Of a stretch of 64,000 bases of DNA, positions 46,897 to 60,100 are shown piece after piece (the first letter of the stretch is position 1; each line of letters starts with the position of its first letter). The stretch spans positions 570,691,328-570,755,327 of the forward strand of contig VDFB02193867.1 in assembly GCA_007258455.2 (NCBI GenBank), in the 5' to 3' direction. Both the position numbers and the translations under genes were made by a program. Under the pieces are notes generated by a model. That model was given only the letters and a program-made list of their open reading frames with translations. It had not been told where the DNA came from and did no database searches. Origin of the DNA: Sequoia sempervirens. Its lineage: Eukaryota; Streptophyta; Pinopsida; Cupressales; Cupressaceae.

Positions 46897-48072
46897 AATG
46901 GCAGACCCAGGATTTGAGGTTCTTACTCCTCATAATTATCACACATGGAAGGTGAGGATGTAGAGATTACTTTGGTCTAGGGGATTATGGTCTACCTTGG
47001 GAGAGGAACAACCTTCTTTTCCTAGGGAATATGAGAAATTTGCACATTGGAACAAATGTGATGAGGTGATGGGCTTGATCGCACTACATGTTTTTGACTC
47101 CTTATTCTTCCACATTGAGTGTACTACACCAAGACAAGTATGGGATAAATATAAGGATTTCTTTGGTTCTATTAGTGACGTAAGAGCTTTATAATTAGAA
47201 GAAAATTGGCATCTCTTTCTACCGATTCATTTCCTACTATTGAGGATTATTTGGTGAGGTTCAAGTCTTTGCAAACTCAATCAACGAGTTGTGGGAAAGA
47301 GAAAACTGATAAGGAATGTATATTTTTAATTTTGTCTCAATTGAAAGGTGTGTTTGCATATTTTGCCACTTCCTTTCATTCCACCATGGATGGGTTAGGT
47401 GCTTCATTTGTCATGCCTTCATTTGAGACCTTTTGTGATAGATTGACTAGGTAACAATCAAAACTTAGCCAACATAATGTCTCTTCTAAGTCCCATGCAT
47501 TGATAGTCACACTATCTAAGGGGAAAGGGAAGAAAAAGAACAAACCTAAGGCAGAATCTAGTGAGACTTCCACGACCTCTTCTAAAGAGGGCAAATCCAA
47601 GAGGGAGAAACCTACATGTAGCTTTTGTAAAGGGATTGGGCATAGTGAACAAGTTTTCTATAAGAAGGAAATTCATGAGTCGAAACAACTCCTTAAGGAA
47701 CATCATATTTCCATTCCTTCTTCATCCTCTTGTTCACACTCTCCTTCTACCACACATGAGGACACTTTTCACATTGGGACAGCAGGAATTGCTATTGGAG
47801 ATTTGAAAGAAAATGGACATGCATTGATTACCACTCATGTTGATGGACCTAATGGATGGATTCTTGATCCGGGTGCTTCAGAACATATTGCTAGTTCATT
47901 TGATCATATTAGTCCAGGGTCACTTAGAGCATCTTATTTTGATGGGATCTTGACTACAAAAAATGAGTTTGTTCATGTTGTTGGTATGTGTGATGTTGAC
48001 TTGGGTACAAGGCCAGTGTATAAAATTTTTTATATTCTTGAGATGGCTCATAATCTTCTTTCAATTTATTAG
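46897..48072 (+). pseudogene. gag: Copia-3 gag and aspartic protease
   Basis: ATG at about 46900 opens MADPGFEVLTPHNYHTWK, with the W common at the start of copia gag. Stops and a frameshift at about 47193 follow. Then FPTIEDYLVRFKSLQTQ and, after a TAA, a Lys-rich linker, a knuckle-like CSFCKGIGHS lacking the last Cys, and a protease active site WILDPGASEHIAS. There the usual LDSGAS has become LDPGAS, a change expected to impair catalysis. It continues to LEMAHNLLSIY, the normal end of the copia protease block. Confidence 0.8.
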
Positions 48073-49064
48073 ATTACACAGTTAGGCAACAAATCTAATT
48101 CAATTTTCATTTGTAAGGAGATAGGGGAACTCATTGCTATGGGTTGGACTGATCATCAGTCTAAGTGGGTGTATACCTTCTCCCACTTCTATCATGATGA
48201 TGATCCTTATGTTCCTCAAACTCCTTCTAGTGTGGGCAATAATTCAGCTGATGGCTATGGTGGCTGGTTGAATTTGGCTCTTCTTTGTGTGGCTCCATCA
48301 TCTCCTACTTCATCAGAGTTGATAGCTGATTGCAGGATTTCAACAAAGTAGGATATATTCAGTTTTTCAGATTTGTGGTTGTAGGATGGCTTTATTTCCA
48401 GTATTGCAGATTTGGCTTGTCATTCTTCTTCTACAGGTTTGGAGGACATACTTGAGGGGGTAACTCCTCTTTTCATATTCTTCTTTGGAGGACATTCTTG
48501 AGTCTCCTCATTCCATTGTTTCTTCCTTGATTGGGGATCCTGATTTTGGTGAGACAGCTTTGGAGGCACTTGATTCTTCTTCAGAGATTTCATTGGTGAG
48601 ACTTCTTCCTTCTCATTTCATCGTGGAGTTGGACTATCTTCCACATCTACCATTGGATTTCTTTCTTCCTAAGGGGAGACATGTGGTGTGTCATCATTGG
48701 GTTCTTTTTTGGCTTCAAACTTTCTTCAGTGGTTTTGACGATACTTCATTATGCGGGGGGGCAATCGAGTCTCTATCTTTCCTTTCATTGGAGGGGTCAT
48801 TATATTGTATTCTTGTGATGGTGTAGCTCTTGGGGGGTATTGATGTTGAGACCTCCATACATCACTTCTATCACTTGTACATGATTTGCATTGCATCTCT
48901 TTTTTGGAGAGGAGTTTTGTCCCATGAGGTTTTCTCCTTTTCTTTGTTTGTGAGAGATTAGTTGCATGATTAGTTGTACATGGGAACCTAACATGGCCTC
49001 ATTGCCAAGACCTATATTGCACATTTGCATAATAACTACACTCCCTAGTTGCACTTATGGGGTG
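48073..49064 (+). other. Copia-3 region downstream of protease
   Basis: Ser/Leu-rich open stretches (48139-48351, 48485-48826) follow the protease where integrase would start. They contain no HHCC or DDE motif. They may be a diverged or rearranged remnant or an unrelated tail. Confidence 0.3.
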
Positions 49065-49285
49065 TGTTGGTGTGAATGGGGTTATTTCCTAACTATTCAC
49101 TAGTGAGGACCTATTCACATTAATAAGTTTACTTAAGAGTTAAATTAGTCCTAGTTGTCATTTCTAGAAGTTAGTTATAATGGGGCCGTGTCTCATTATT
49201 TACTTTTAGTTATTTAAGCATTTAATAGTTTTCCTATGCATCATCTTATGCATTTATTATTTTGCATTAGGCATTTAATGTTTGT

Positions 49286-49376
49286 ATCAAGGGTAGTTAT
49301 TCTACCTCATTACACTAACCCAGGTAGTTATTCTACCTCATCACCAGAATCTTCAGGGTAGTTATTCTACCTCATC
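49286..49376 (+). repeat. Three short tandem copies of the copia-3 LTR end
   Basis: ggtagttattctacctcat occurs at about 49288, 49322 and 49353, separated by 12-15 bp. The 3' LTR breaks off here, so local duplication accompanied the truncation. Confidence 0.8.
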
Positions 49377-49379
49377 CTT

Positions 49380-49700
49380 TATCCTTTGATAGATGTCCAT
49401 ACCCTGTTCCAAACTCCCATTTTGGCACAGGCAGGCAGGATGCTGGGAAAAGTCATGGAATTTCGCTTTACACCTACTAATTGTGTTCACTTGAAAGTTT
49501 CTAAAGCCCTTTTAAAAAATCCCTTTTGTGTGTATCCTGCAATTATGGCATTCCACGAGGCCACATTTCATTGATGCATTCTGTCAAATAAGTTCCTTGC
49601 TTTGTCTATGCGTCCACATTTTGCATACATGTCTACAAAGTAGAACATTGAATGTTATGGTACAGTCTATTTTGGTGATTTCAAGCATTCCTTTTATATT
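49380..49700 (-). pseudogene. PPR (PLS-type) protein fragment
   Basis: The minus strand reads VDMYAKCGRIDKARNLFDRM, then NVASWNAIIAGYTQKG, then RALETFK...TFPSILPACAKMG, the standard L-S-P repeat sequence of plant organelle RNA-binding PPR proteins. Stop codons and loss of the surrounding repeats show it is a pseudogene fragment. PPR proteins edit or process organellar transcripts. Confidence 0.85.
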
Positions 49701-52138
49701 TACAACCTTGCTAAGTTCTGAGTTTCTCCTTCCTGTTCTTCTTCAAATACCACTAATGTGCTTGGACTATCTCCTCATTTGTTTGGCCAACCCAATGCTA
49801 ACGCTAATGCAGCACCATCTTAATATGGACATACCGCTCAATCAACATTTGAACAACTAGCTTATAAAGTCCTGCAATTCCACAACATATTTCAGATGGC
49901 ACCCATTGAACCTTTGCCATTCTGTCTACTTGATAAATATATCCAGATGTGGAAACCCTCAATATAAAGGTAATACGGTAAAGGTTAATTGTTTGACAAT
50001 TTGCTTGTGGTGTGCTTCTGGATTCATCAGATGAGTTTTCAAAGGCAGAGGTTAATTATTTTGATCGTGATTATGAATACAAGGACAAGATAAAATCACC
50101 AATTTGGTTGCATCCTACAATGCTTTCCTTATTTGTGTAACACATTCAAGTCAAGACACCGGTAGGTTTCTATAATCCTACAAGGTAATGTCTTTAGCAT
50201 ATTATGGACAGCTACAGCTTTGGTAGTTAGGATGTTGAGCGGATATATAGGCCTATGTTATTTACATATGTAGATATCTAAATAACTCAACTTTTATCGA
50301 CTGTTTTATCTTGGTGTTTGAATTCAAAATCTTAGTTAATGCTACAACATTTAGATTTTCAATTACAGTATCGGCTGCAAGGATATCAGTGTTATTATAA
50401 GTTCCACCTGCTTGATTTATTATCCCTCTCTTGGTTTATTGCCCTCTTAAAATTCTCTCAGTTGGCTCCAAGTTTTGCTGCGGATTTTGGCAATACCTTT
50501 TATCTGATTTAATAGGAAATGTGCCTTATTATATAGCACTGCTTGACATCAACAGTTAAGAAGCTATTTGTTTGTCAAGTTAGTTTATTTTGGTCCTTTC
50601 TAGTGGTTCATTTGATGTCAACTCTGTACATGGTATTCTTTTGACATCAACCTCAACTTTGATATGTATAATGATAATATTATTCTTTTTGCAATATCTT
50701 GCCATATACAACAGCCAACATCGTGTCATCTAGTAATCTAATCAATTGTTATTCAAGCATACTTTCAAGTTTCAACAATCTCTATTCAGTTTTTATATAA
50801 CATTATAGAGAAACAGACAACTATTAGCCTAAGTTTCCATGAACATAGATTGATCCGCCATATTGAAATCTTAACTTACAAGCTTTGTTACAAACAGTGT
50901 TAACATGAATTATCAAGATATTCAAGGGAATAAGTTGGAAAGAAGATAATGCAAATGTGTGCCCATGCTTTATACCAGCAACCAGCAATTGTGTTCTGAT
51001 TAAGGTAAGTAGGGGTTTTGAAAGGGCCCGGACCTCTGTACAGAAAGAAAGTTTAAGCATTAAACATATCAAAATAACAAAGGACAACCAAGAGAGTCAA
51101 TGAAAACACAACAAAAAATAGGACACTACAAATCCTTACAAACTACCAACCCAAAATCAGGGTGGTTTGAAGTCAAATTGTTCTGATGATTTTTGCTTAA
51201 CCATAGTGCAAGAATCTTTCTGTCCTAAACTTCTTTTTTGGAACAAGGAAGATTCATAAATCCACAAGAAAAAATTTGGAACACTTGTTGATTCATGCTT
51301 TTCACCCTTGGGAGCATATTCGATTGAATTGTTCAGTTGCAGAGAATAGATTCCTTCCCCTGTCCTTCCAATCGATGGGGTAGACAGGTACTATGGATCC
51401 TCTGAGTATAGGAAAATCAGTTACTTACCTTTAGTTTATAGTTGATGCACCTGTGCCTCTCTCTTATCTTATTGATTCGAGCAGAGTTTCTGCTACAATT
51501 AACACAAATTCTCTATAGTCCAAAAAGTCGAATGGGGTCTTTTCATATCATTGATAGGTGATTTAGTGCCAGCTAGCATAGCAAAGTCTACCAATTTTTA
51601 TTGAACACAGAGTCATATTCAATTAAAATTTGAAGTAGAATGCTTCTTATCATCTGTATTCATTACAAGTATCTTGTATATCTTCAATTTCCATGTCGTC
51701 TTAATTCGTTCTTACATCACAAGCGAGCCCTAAACATTTTTCATGTTTCCCATTAAGTGGGAAAATTTATAGTTTCAATGTTTTTTCTATCAAATATTGC
51801 ACTTGATTACAACTTTGTTGGACATGTTTCACTAATAAAACCTTGAAAGTTGTTTTTCCCAGTTCATATATATTTTAAAAAAATTATAACTATAAAATAA
51901 TTCTTTAAGAAAAGAAAATAAAAAGATTCTTAGTAAATATGAATAAAATATTTTTTTAAAATTTAAAATTATAATAAAATAAAATTTAAGTAAACTAGTA
52001 TAGATATTTTCTTAAAAGTTATTTGATTTTATGTTAGAATAATTCTATTTATGTGATATAAATTTTATTTTATTAATATCAAGTTTAAAATTTTATGTTT
52101 TTTTTTTTCTCTATTTTTTAGTTTGGTTAATTATTTAA
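49701..52138. other. No recognisable gene
   Basis: AT-rich sequence with no protein-like frame over 90 codons that I trust. The last 300 bp (51840-52138) is extremely A/T-rich. It is the preinsertion site of the LINE. Confidence 0.4.
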
Positions 52139-52171
52139 TTATTTAAGTTTGTGGTCCAGAAAATAAAAGAA

Positions 52172-53445
52172 ATGGCACAAGCGGAAGTAGAGCAGGATTG
52201 AAAAATTGCAGATTGAGTGGTTGAGGGGGTCAAGCATGGCAAGCAAGTTTCAACAAAGGAGTCAGGAGGCGTGGAATTGGGCAAAAGCAACAATCAAGGG
52301 AACTGGGCTCAAGATGCGAAAGCTAAAATTTCCCTGGATCAATTACTGAATCATGCGAACAATGAACCCTAGCAACATCAAAGCGAATGGTGGAATTTGA
52401 ATCAAGGGAAAAATACAAACGGCTGGCATGACAATCAGGGATGGCAAAGACACAACAAAAATAGGAATTAGGGGAATCATAACAAAAGGAGATTTAATGC
52501 AAATAAAGGAAAGTGCCTTGAAAACCAAAATCCTAGATGGGGGTGAAACCATGGAACATGTCCCTAGAATCGGGTTGAGCCACAAAATATATGGCCATTG
52601 CATGAGGGCCATAAAAGTGAAAAAAGGCTTGGAGGAAAACCAAACAATAGCCACAAAAGAACAATGGTACTGAGCTCAAACAAGCTTCAAGAGGCGAAGG
52701 ATAGGTTTGAACGACTGGCGCTCCTGGTTAGATGGTATGGTGTGAAACTCAATTGGGATAGTTTGATCAGATGGTGGTGCCGAAAATGGGGGGATGACCT
52801 AGATTTTAAAGCCTTAGCATAGGGCTATTTTGTGGTGATATGCCCTTCAAAGATCATCAAGGAAGAGATCAAAAAAGGAATTTAGCTTATGGATGGTTGT
52901 GGGTTTTACATTTGTCGTTGGATGATTGGCTTTGACCCTTATCACCACAGAATAAACAAGATCCAAGACTGGTATAAACTGCCAAATCTTCCCCTTGAAT
53001 TTTGGGTACCTAGTTTCCTAGAAGACATTGGAAACCAATTGGGAAAGTTTGTGTGTGTGAAAGAATGGTTAGACATAGATGGCATAAGCACCTATGTGAG
53101 AATCTATGTTGAGTGCAACCCAAACAGTCAGCATTGGAGGGAAATTGAATTTTTCATAGACTAGGCCAATTTGTTCCAAGCATTAATATTGGACCCAAGC
53201 CCTAAGAATACCCTGATCAAAACACTAGGATGGTGCCAAAATTTGTTCATTGAAAACATGGGGCCTTCTCCACATGGCCTGATGAATGGCATGGTTGGTT
53301 CATCTGAGGAGGAATCAATAAAAAATATGCCCCAAGTAGATAAGGTGGAAGCAAAGGAGGAGCGTGCAGATTCTGTAAGATCGGAAGAGCCAAATGCGAA
53401 GCAAGGGGATATGCGGATCAAAAGTGGGAGATCGAACAAAAAGTA
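52172..53445 (+). pseudogene. LINE ORF1 (DUF4283-type RNA-binding protein)
   Basis: ATG at 52172; a Gly/Asn/His-rich N-terminus with stops. Then the DUF4283-like fold: LVRWYGVKLNWDSLIRWW, GYFVVICPSK, FYICRWMIGFDP, WYKLPNLPLEFW and IGNQLGKFVCVKEWLD, then YVRIYVECN. In plant L1 elements this ORF binds the element RNA. An acidic/basic tail follows. It is broken by TAG, TGA and frame changes. Confidence 0.75.
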
Positions 53446-56224
53446 GCGAAAGCAATCGACTTCCTAGGAAATAAGGTCAAAGAAGAGGATCTCAATTCCC
53501 TCATAGAAGTAGGTAATGAACTAGTTGAATAGGCAAATGCTACCAAGAGTCTAGATCAATCAACATCAGTGAGGACGATATGTTTGAGGATTGGATCAAT
53601 GGACCTTCTCTGGAAAATGCTGAAATTGCTGAAGTGAATGCAATGGTGGCTCAGAAATCATGCAAAAGACAGTGGATTGCAGAACCAAAATAGGGAGAGC
53701 TTGGTAAATTGGGAATTAGTTAGAAGGATACATTAAAATCCTCTCCCAACTGTGGCGAATGCAAGAATTGGGGAAGAATCCCAAATAAGGAAAATCTCAA
53801 ATGGGATGGTGAAGCAAATGGACAATTGAAGATAAGTAAGATGCTAAAAGTAGGGAAGGGTGAAGCCCTTCTTGAACAACCATGGAAATATTAACTTGGA
53901 ATTTTAGGGGCTTAAACGCAACTAACAAGCAATGCCTAATTAGACATCATTTGAAATCTTTTTAGGTAGATATATGTATGCTTCAGGAGACCAAATTAGG
54001 GGAGTAGGAAAAGGAAGTTTTAGTAGGAAAATGAAATTCTGGCAATTGATTGTGGTAAATGTTGATGGGCCCTTAGGAGAGCTTATGATCCTTTGGAGAC
54101 CTTAGAATGTCTTAATCGAGGAAGTGGAGACGAGCAAATGTTGGCTCATGTGTAAGGTAAGAAGTTTAGCTTCAAAACTCTCCTTTTTATTGGTAAATGT
54201 GTATGGGACAAACTTATGTATTCAAAACGACAAGTATGGTGGGAATTAGACACCATGTGAATTACCCTGCATTTGAATTTTGTTTGCTCAAGGGAGACTT
54301 TAATGCAATCTTGAAGGCCTAAGATAAGAGGAGCGATGGTGTGAGTAGGAAAATCCAATCACAAACAAACTTCAAGAGCTTTGTAGAGAGGAATATGTTG
54401 TTTGAGATTCAAATGGGGAACGGGTAATACACTTGGTCGAACAAGCGGGCTGGCTTTAGCAGCATTGTTGAGAAACTTGACAAGTATTTAATAAAAAGTG
54501 ATTTAAGTACATTCCCCTTTGCCATGGAATGCAAGATTTTTCCTAGGGTTGGTTCGGATCATTTTCCAGGTGGCCTAGAAATTGTTGGTGAAAGGAGACT
54601 AGCTAGATGCCCTTTCAAATTCGAAAACATCTAGTTTAGAGATCCAAACTTCATGCAATTAATCAAACAATGGTGATCAGACTGTAACCTAGGGGGCACA
54701 AAAATGTTTAATATTGGTGCCAAGTTGAAGATGGTTAAGAAAAATCTGGAAAAATGGAACAAAGAGTGATTCAAGAATATCTTTTAAGAAAAAAGGATAA
54801 AGGATGCTCTCAAAGAGCTTTCGAAGAAGGTCATTGAATCTGGGATGGATCTACAAAGCTTTCAAGAAGAAAAGGAACTTTTATGCAAGCTAAGCGATCT
54901 CTTAGCTAAATAAGAGATCTTTTGGCAACAAAAATCTAGGGAGCTGTGGGTGAATGCAGGAGACAAAAATATGAAGTTTTTTTATAATTCCACTAAAATG
55001 CGTAAGGAATGTAATAGGATAACGAGTATTAGAATGGTTGATGGCAGAGCTCTTGAAAAAACCGACGAAGTGAAATCTACCATGGTGGATTATTTTCATA
55101 ATCTTCTGAACAATTGGTTTGGCTCCAACCTTGGGGAATAGAGGGATCTTATTGATTGTATTCCAAGATGTGTAACTGATTCTCAAAACAATATGTTAAA
55201 CAATAGGATCTCCGAGAAAGAAGTAAGAGATGCTTTGTTTCAGCTTCATCCATACAAATCTCATGGTTTGGATGGCTTTCTTGTGGCCTTCTAGCATTGT
55301 TGGGAAATCATTGGTCTAGAGGTGATGGAAGTAATCGAAGATTCTAGGAGCTTGGGAAAGGTTCTTAAAGAGATTAATAACACATCCATTGCTCTAATTC
55401 CAAAAAAAGAGAAACTAGAGTCACTGGAGGAATACGGGCCCATTGCTCTATGCAACACGTTATATAAGATCTTGGCCAAAGTAGTGGTGAATATGATCAA
55501 GAAGATTCTTCTAGACATCATATCGAAGGAAAACGTGCTTTGTGCCTAGAAGATCGATTTTAGATGGAATCATCATATCCCAGGAAGTGATTCATTTTGA
55601 TATTAGGAAATTGTACGATAGGGTAAACTAGAGATTTATTTTCTAAGTTTTGGAAGTGTTTGGATTCAACAAAGGCTGGTTGGACTGGGTTTTGTACTAG
55701 ATGTCATGCCCTAGATATTTGGTGTTAATAAATGGCTCCCTGTAAGGTTTTTTCAATGCTTCTCGGGGGTTGCATTAGGGGGACCCTCTCTCCCCTTTCT
55801 TGTTCATTATAATGGCGGAAGCTCTGGGTAGATCAATCACCAATGCTTGGTGCTGTTGGAAGGTGGTTAGATTACAAGTCACTAGTAATCTTCTCGAAGT
55901 CACACATCAACAATTTGTTGATGACACAATGCTATTTGGCATGGCACACGAAGGGGAGGCTAGGAGGTTCAAAGAATTGTTGGATAAATACTCCTCAACA
56001 TCAGAGCAAGATGTCAGCCTAAAGAAATATGAAGTTTTTCTTCAATACAACAACATAGGAGTAGTAGATCTTGAGAATCTTGAAGTTCAGAAAGGGAAAG
56101 CTCCCTTGCAAATATTTGGGTATCCCTCTTTCCAAAGGGGTGCAACCAAGAAATATCTAGGACTCACTTATTAAGAAGGTAAAAAGTAGAATGCCCTCTT
56201 GGAAGAGTAAATGGCTATCATGGA

Positions 56225-57183
56225 GGGTGATCCCATTAAACTGGTTTACAATTACATTGAGGAAGGAAAATTGCAAAAACACTCCCAAAAAACAAAAAAT
56301 TGGGTTTTTAGGGGTTTGCTTGAAGGGGGTGTTCGAGTGAACCCCAATAACGGCGGTTCACTCGAACTCCCTTCGAGCAAACCCCTTTTATAAGATAGGT
56401 TTGCTCGAATGCCTTTTGGCAGGGTTTCTCTTATGGAATAAAGGAAAATGGCATAAAAGGGTTGTTTCACTCGAACCTCCCTTTTTTGCCCTTCTTCCCC
56501 TCTTCTACCAAATTTCTACAAAAAAATTCTTTTCGAAGTTCAAATTGAGAATGAAAATGGAGGAAACTTCACAAACCCAACTAGATGATGGTAGTCCTCA
56601 GAATGAGCTATCCATCGAATATAATTTTAATAAATGTTGGTTTTATATTCTATTTTTTTTAGTTTAATTAAACATCTGAATTTTTTTCACCGAAAATCAA
56701 TCTCTCTATTTTTCACATGTGGAAAATTAGCAGATTATCAAAAAAAATCTAAAAAATATTGATGCACTAGATATTGATGTCCTTGATCTAACAAAAAAAA
56801 TTGAATTTTGATACATACAAAAAAGTTGTGTTAGCAAGTAAACCTATGTATGAATTGTAACTAGTCTGACATCAAAACTTAATTAAGAAAAAAATATTCA
56901 ATAAAACACTATGAAACTAATTGCATGCACTAGATATCATAGTTATGAATCTAAATTAAAAAAAAAAAAGAATTTTATCCTTCATAGAAAAAAAGTTGTG
57001 TTAGCAAGTACATGTCACTCTTTAAAAATGGTTTTTACTGTCACAAATCGCTAGTTTGCATCATCTTCAAATTCCTCATGGTTTAGCAGCTATAGGTGCT
57101 CGAAAGTGAAAATTTAGTTAAAAAAAAATCAATTCAATGTCCAGTTTGGCCAAAAATTGTAAACCAGTATTGTGGGATCACCC
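56225..57183. mobile_element. 959-bp insertion with 29-bp inverted ends inside the LINE
   Basis: The left end GGGTGATCCC...GGTTTACAATT (56225-56253) and right end AATTGTAAACC...GGGATCACCC (57155-57183) are inverted repeats matching at about 26 of 29 bases. It splits the LINE RT region cleanly. No transposase is encoded and no clear target duplication was found (flanks atgga and taggc), so the superfamily is unresolved; hAT- or Harbinger-like MITE are options. Inside are a long hairpin (56310-56386) and a duplicated word aaaaaagttgtgttagcaag (56818, 56987). Confidence 0.6.
56310..56386. repeat. Near-perfect hairpin with 32-34 bp arms
   Basis: Arm 1 (56310-56343, aggggtttgcttgaag...gagtgaacc) pairs with arm 2 (56355-56386, ggttcactcgaac...caaacccct) around an 11-base loop, with two or three mismatches. 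A partial third copy of the arm words (ggtttgctcgaatg, tttcactcgaacc) lies at 56398-56480. Confidence 0.8.
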
Positions 57184-60100
57184 TAGGCCAACCAACTTAC
57201 AATTCTGAAATCGGTGATCTCTACACTTCCAACCTATATGATCTCCTACCTCCCTTTATCCATTGGTGTAAGCAAGGTCCTCAATAAAAAAATGAAGACC
57301 TTTTTTTGCCAAGGCAACTCTAATCAACATAAATACCCCTTGATAAAATGGAACAAGGTATGTGAAGGTTGTGAGGTTGATGGGACAGGTTTGAAAAATA
57401 TTTTTCTTTAGAATAAGGTGCTCGGAGAAAAACTCATATGGGAAATGGGCACGAAGCCTGATCTTAAGTGGTCAAAAATTCTAAGGGAAAGGTATCTGGA
57501 TAGGGAAACAAATAGCATTTTCACAAAAAAATCCCTCCCTAATGGGTCACAAATTTGGAATTTCATGCACAGATGTAGAGATCTTATTATAGAATTCTTA
57601 ATGTGGGAAATTAGGGATAGGTGTTATGCTTCCTTTTGGGAAGACTCATGGGAAGGACAACCAAAATTGGCTAACAAGACCAAATTGGCAAACATCAAAG
57701 TAGTGACAAAGCTAGCATGGCGGATAAGGTAAGCGACTACTTGAAAATTGCTTCTTAGCATGGAAATTCGAAGTTTGAATGAAAGTGTCTTAGGGGTCTT
57801 GGTGTGGATGCTAGAGAAGTTGCTATCTATGAAGAAATTATGAAACATAGGAAAGTTTGTATAAGACAAGGGCAAGATGTGTTCATTGGAATGCATCTCC
57901 AAATGAGAATTATAATGCGAAGGCTGGCTACTCACTATTATCGAATAGTGGCTTTGGAGATACCTCTCTTCCACACACCCTTTGTTGGAATAAGGATTGT
58001 CTTCCAAAGGCATGTTTGTTTACTTGGGCGACAACATAGGGGAGAGTTTTGACAACAAATAGGTTCTCCAAGATGGGCTTTAACGATACCTCCAGGTGCA
58101 GCTTATGCAAGCAAGATGAGGAAAGTGGTGATCACCTCTTCTTAAACTACCCCTACGCCAAATGTTGTTGTCAATGGTTGAGAGCTAAGCTCCATTGGCA
58201 ATTGGCTATTCCCAATGATTTATTAGGAGTGTTAAACAACTTCCCATCACTCTATAGGAAATCACTTTATAATAGTCTATGGATTATGAGCCCTTTGTTG
58301 CTAATATGGGAGATTTGGAAAGAACACAATAGACGTATATTCCAAGAAAAGGAACTGTCAATATAGGTATTGTAGAACAAGATCAAGTCATGCATGGTGG
58401 AATTAATTAACTCTAGGGTTAGAGTGAGTGCATTTAGCAAGGCCTCTTTCACAAAATGGGATGCAAAGATGCATCTAAGTTGGTTTGGGTTGAAGATTCC
58501 TCCATAGATTGGATCCGATAGGGTCAATACATAGGAAGAAAGGAGCAAAGTTTATTAGATCCCACCAAATGTTGGGTGGCATAAACTCAATTTCGATTGG
58601 GCCTCAAGAGGCAACTTGGGGGTGGGTTGTCTGGTCAGAGATTGGAATGGAAAGGTGTTGGGGAAAGTGGCAAAACCTCTCCCTAGGGGGACAAACAATG
58701 TTGCAGAGCTTTAGGCGATGATTCTTGGGCTAATTTTGTGTCAAGAACTAAATGTTAGAAAATTGATTGTGGAAGGTGACTCTATGTTAATAATCAACGC
58801 ATTAAGGACCCAAAAGCTAGTGAATTGGAAATTGAATGCCAAACTAGAAATGACAATTAGTTTGTTGGATAGCTTCAGATTGCCAATAGTGACTCACATT
58901 CTAAGGGAGGGCAACTCTGAAGTGGATGTGCTTTCCAATTTGGGTGCAAACAGTGTTTAAGTAAAAGAAATTGTTGCATAATAGACTTGTGGGCAATAGG
59001 GTGGGCATCTTTCTACATAAAGTTATGGAAAGACTAGAGTGATTGGCTAGCATGGAATTCAAAGAATGGCTCAAGTGGGAGGAAGGATGGGTGAATTTCC
59101 ACATAGAATATGGAAAGTACGTCTTATTTGGGTTGCATTTGTCCAGAAGCGATTAACATGGATGCCTCATTTCCAAGCCCAAGTGAATGGGATGACACAC
59201 ATGCCATTTTATTTTCCTGTGCTACTTCTCGTCGACACTCATAATGAATGTGAGTGGTTGTATCTATGGTTGATTGATATGGATACGACTAGTCTTTTCG
59301 ATGGCACCATACTCCGCCTCACCATGTATGCCATCATTTGGGTGGCAGCGGTTTAGGATCTATTTAGCGGTTTGTGGGATGACACACATGCTTATGTACA
59401 GAGTAATAAGTATGGAGAGATTAAGCATATCTCACATTATTAATAATTGAAGGTGGTGTCATTGCAAGACATCGACTTATTCTCATTGTCTTTGGTTCCT
59501 GGAGGTAGCTAATTGTGAAGAGGTCAAAATTTGTTCATATGTCTACGAAATCGCTCCTATGTCTGGGTGTGGACACCCCTATACATTTGGATTGCAAGAT
59601 TCGATAGCTTGCATTTCATGCAGTCACTGATTGACAATTGAAATGCATTATGCTCAATATAGATCAACTCACAGTGGTTGTGGTTAAAATGGTGTTAGGG
59701 AAAGAACATCTAGCAAATCATGAGACCTTCTGTGTCAACACTCACATTGTATCCCAATTCTTGGCTTCCCTGCTTGATATATGCACAGCTAAGATTGAGG
59801 CAAAGGCACCGGTATGAAAATTTTTCAAGAAGGAGCTTCTGGGTGAGTTGGATGAAGTTATGTACGCAACTATCCCTGGCTTAGGTGTCTCTCATCTGAA
59901 TGACTAGGCTCTGATGAAAGTCTTGGGAAAGGTTATCAAATATTACCCTTTTTTGTTGGATTTAAAGGGAATGGCTTTGGTTAGGCATTGATAATTGGCA
60001 ACCTTTGGGGAAAACTATCTAAAGAAGGCATTGTAGCTCGAGCCCGTGAACAATTTTGACTAGGTCTTGGAGTTTGATGCTTTCACCAAAGCAAATGGTT

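Larger units (their letters stand above)
45135..49315 (+). mobile_element. Copia-3, deleted Ty1/copia element with gag and protease only
   Basis: The 5' LTR (about 45135-45499, 5'-truncated) ends ttaccaaca and is followed by TGGTATCAAAGC (45500-45511). The 3' LTR starts tgttggtg at 49065 and is 3'-truncated near 49315; both share agttataatggggcc, tttgcattaggcatttaatg and gggtagttattctacctca. Between them are a long leader (45512-46896), gag, a zinc knuckle and a protease. Integrase, RT and RNase H are not visible, so it is non-autonomous or internally deleted. Confidence 0.8.
53882..58960 (+). pseudogene. LINE ORF2 (endonuclease, reverse transcriptase, zf-RVT, RNase H)
   Basis: Begins MEILTWNFRGLNATNKQ, the start of an APE endonuclease, with LKGDFNAIL and VGSDHFP further on. 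The RT follows: NNTSIALIPKKEK, YGPIALCNTLYKILAKVV, and the catalytic FVDD (55914-55925) in QQFVDDTMLF. The thumb region WKSKWLSW is cut by the insertion and resumes at about 57185 as LTILKSVISTLPTYM. Then come zf-RVT (58049-58366; GFNDTSRCSLCKQDEESGDHLF) and an RVT_3 RNase H (58718-58960; LIVEGDSMLIINAL, HILREGNSEVD). Numerous stops and frameshifts. Confidence 0.85.

Noticed and set aside
50824..51087. 87-codon minus-strand frame with hydrophobic segments
   Set aside because: No recognisable motif, no splice or start context, composition like AT-rich background.
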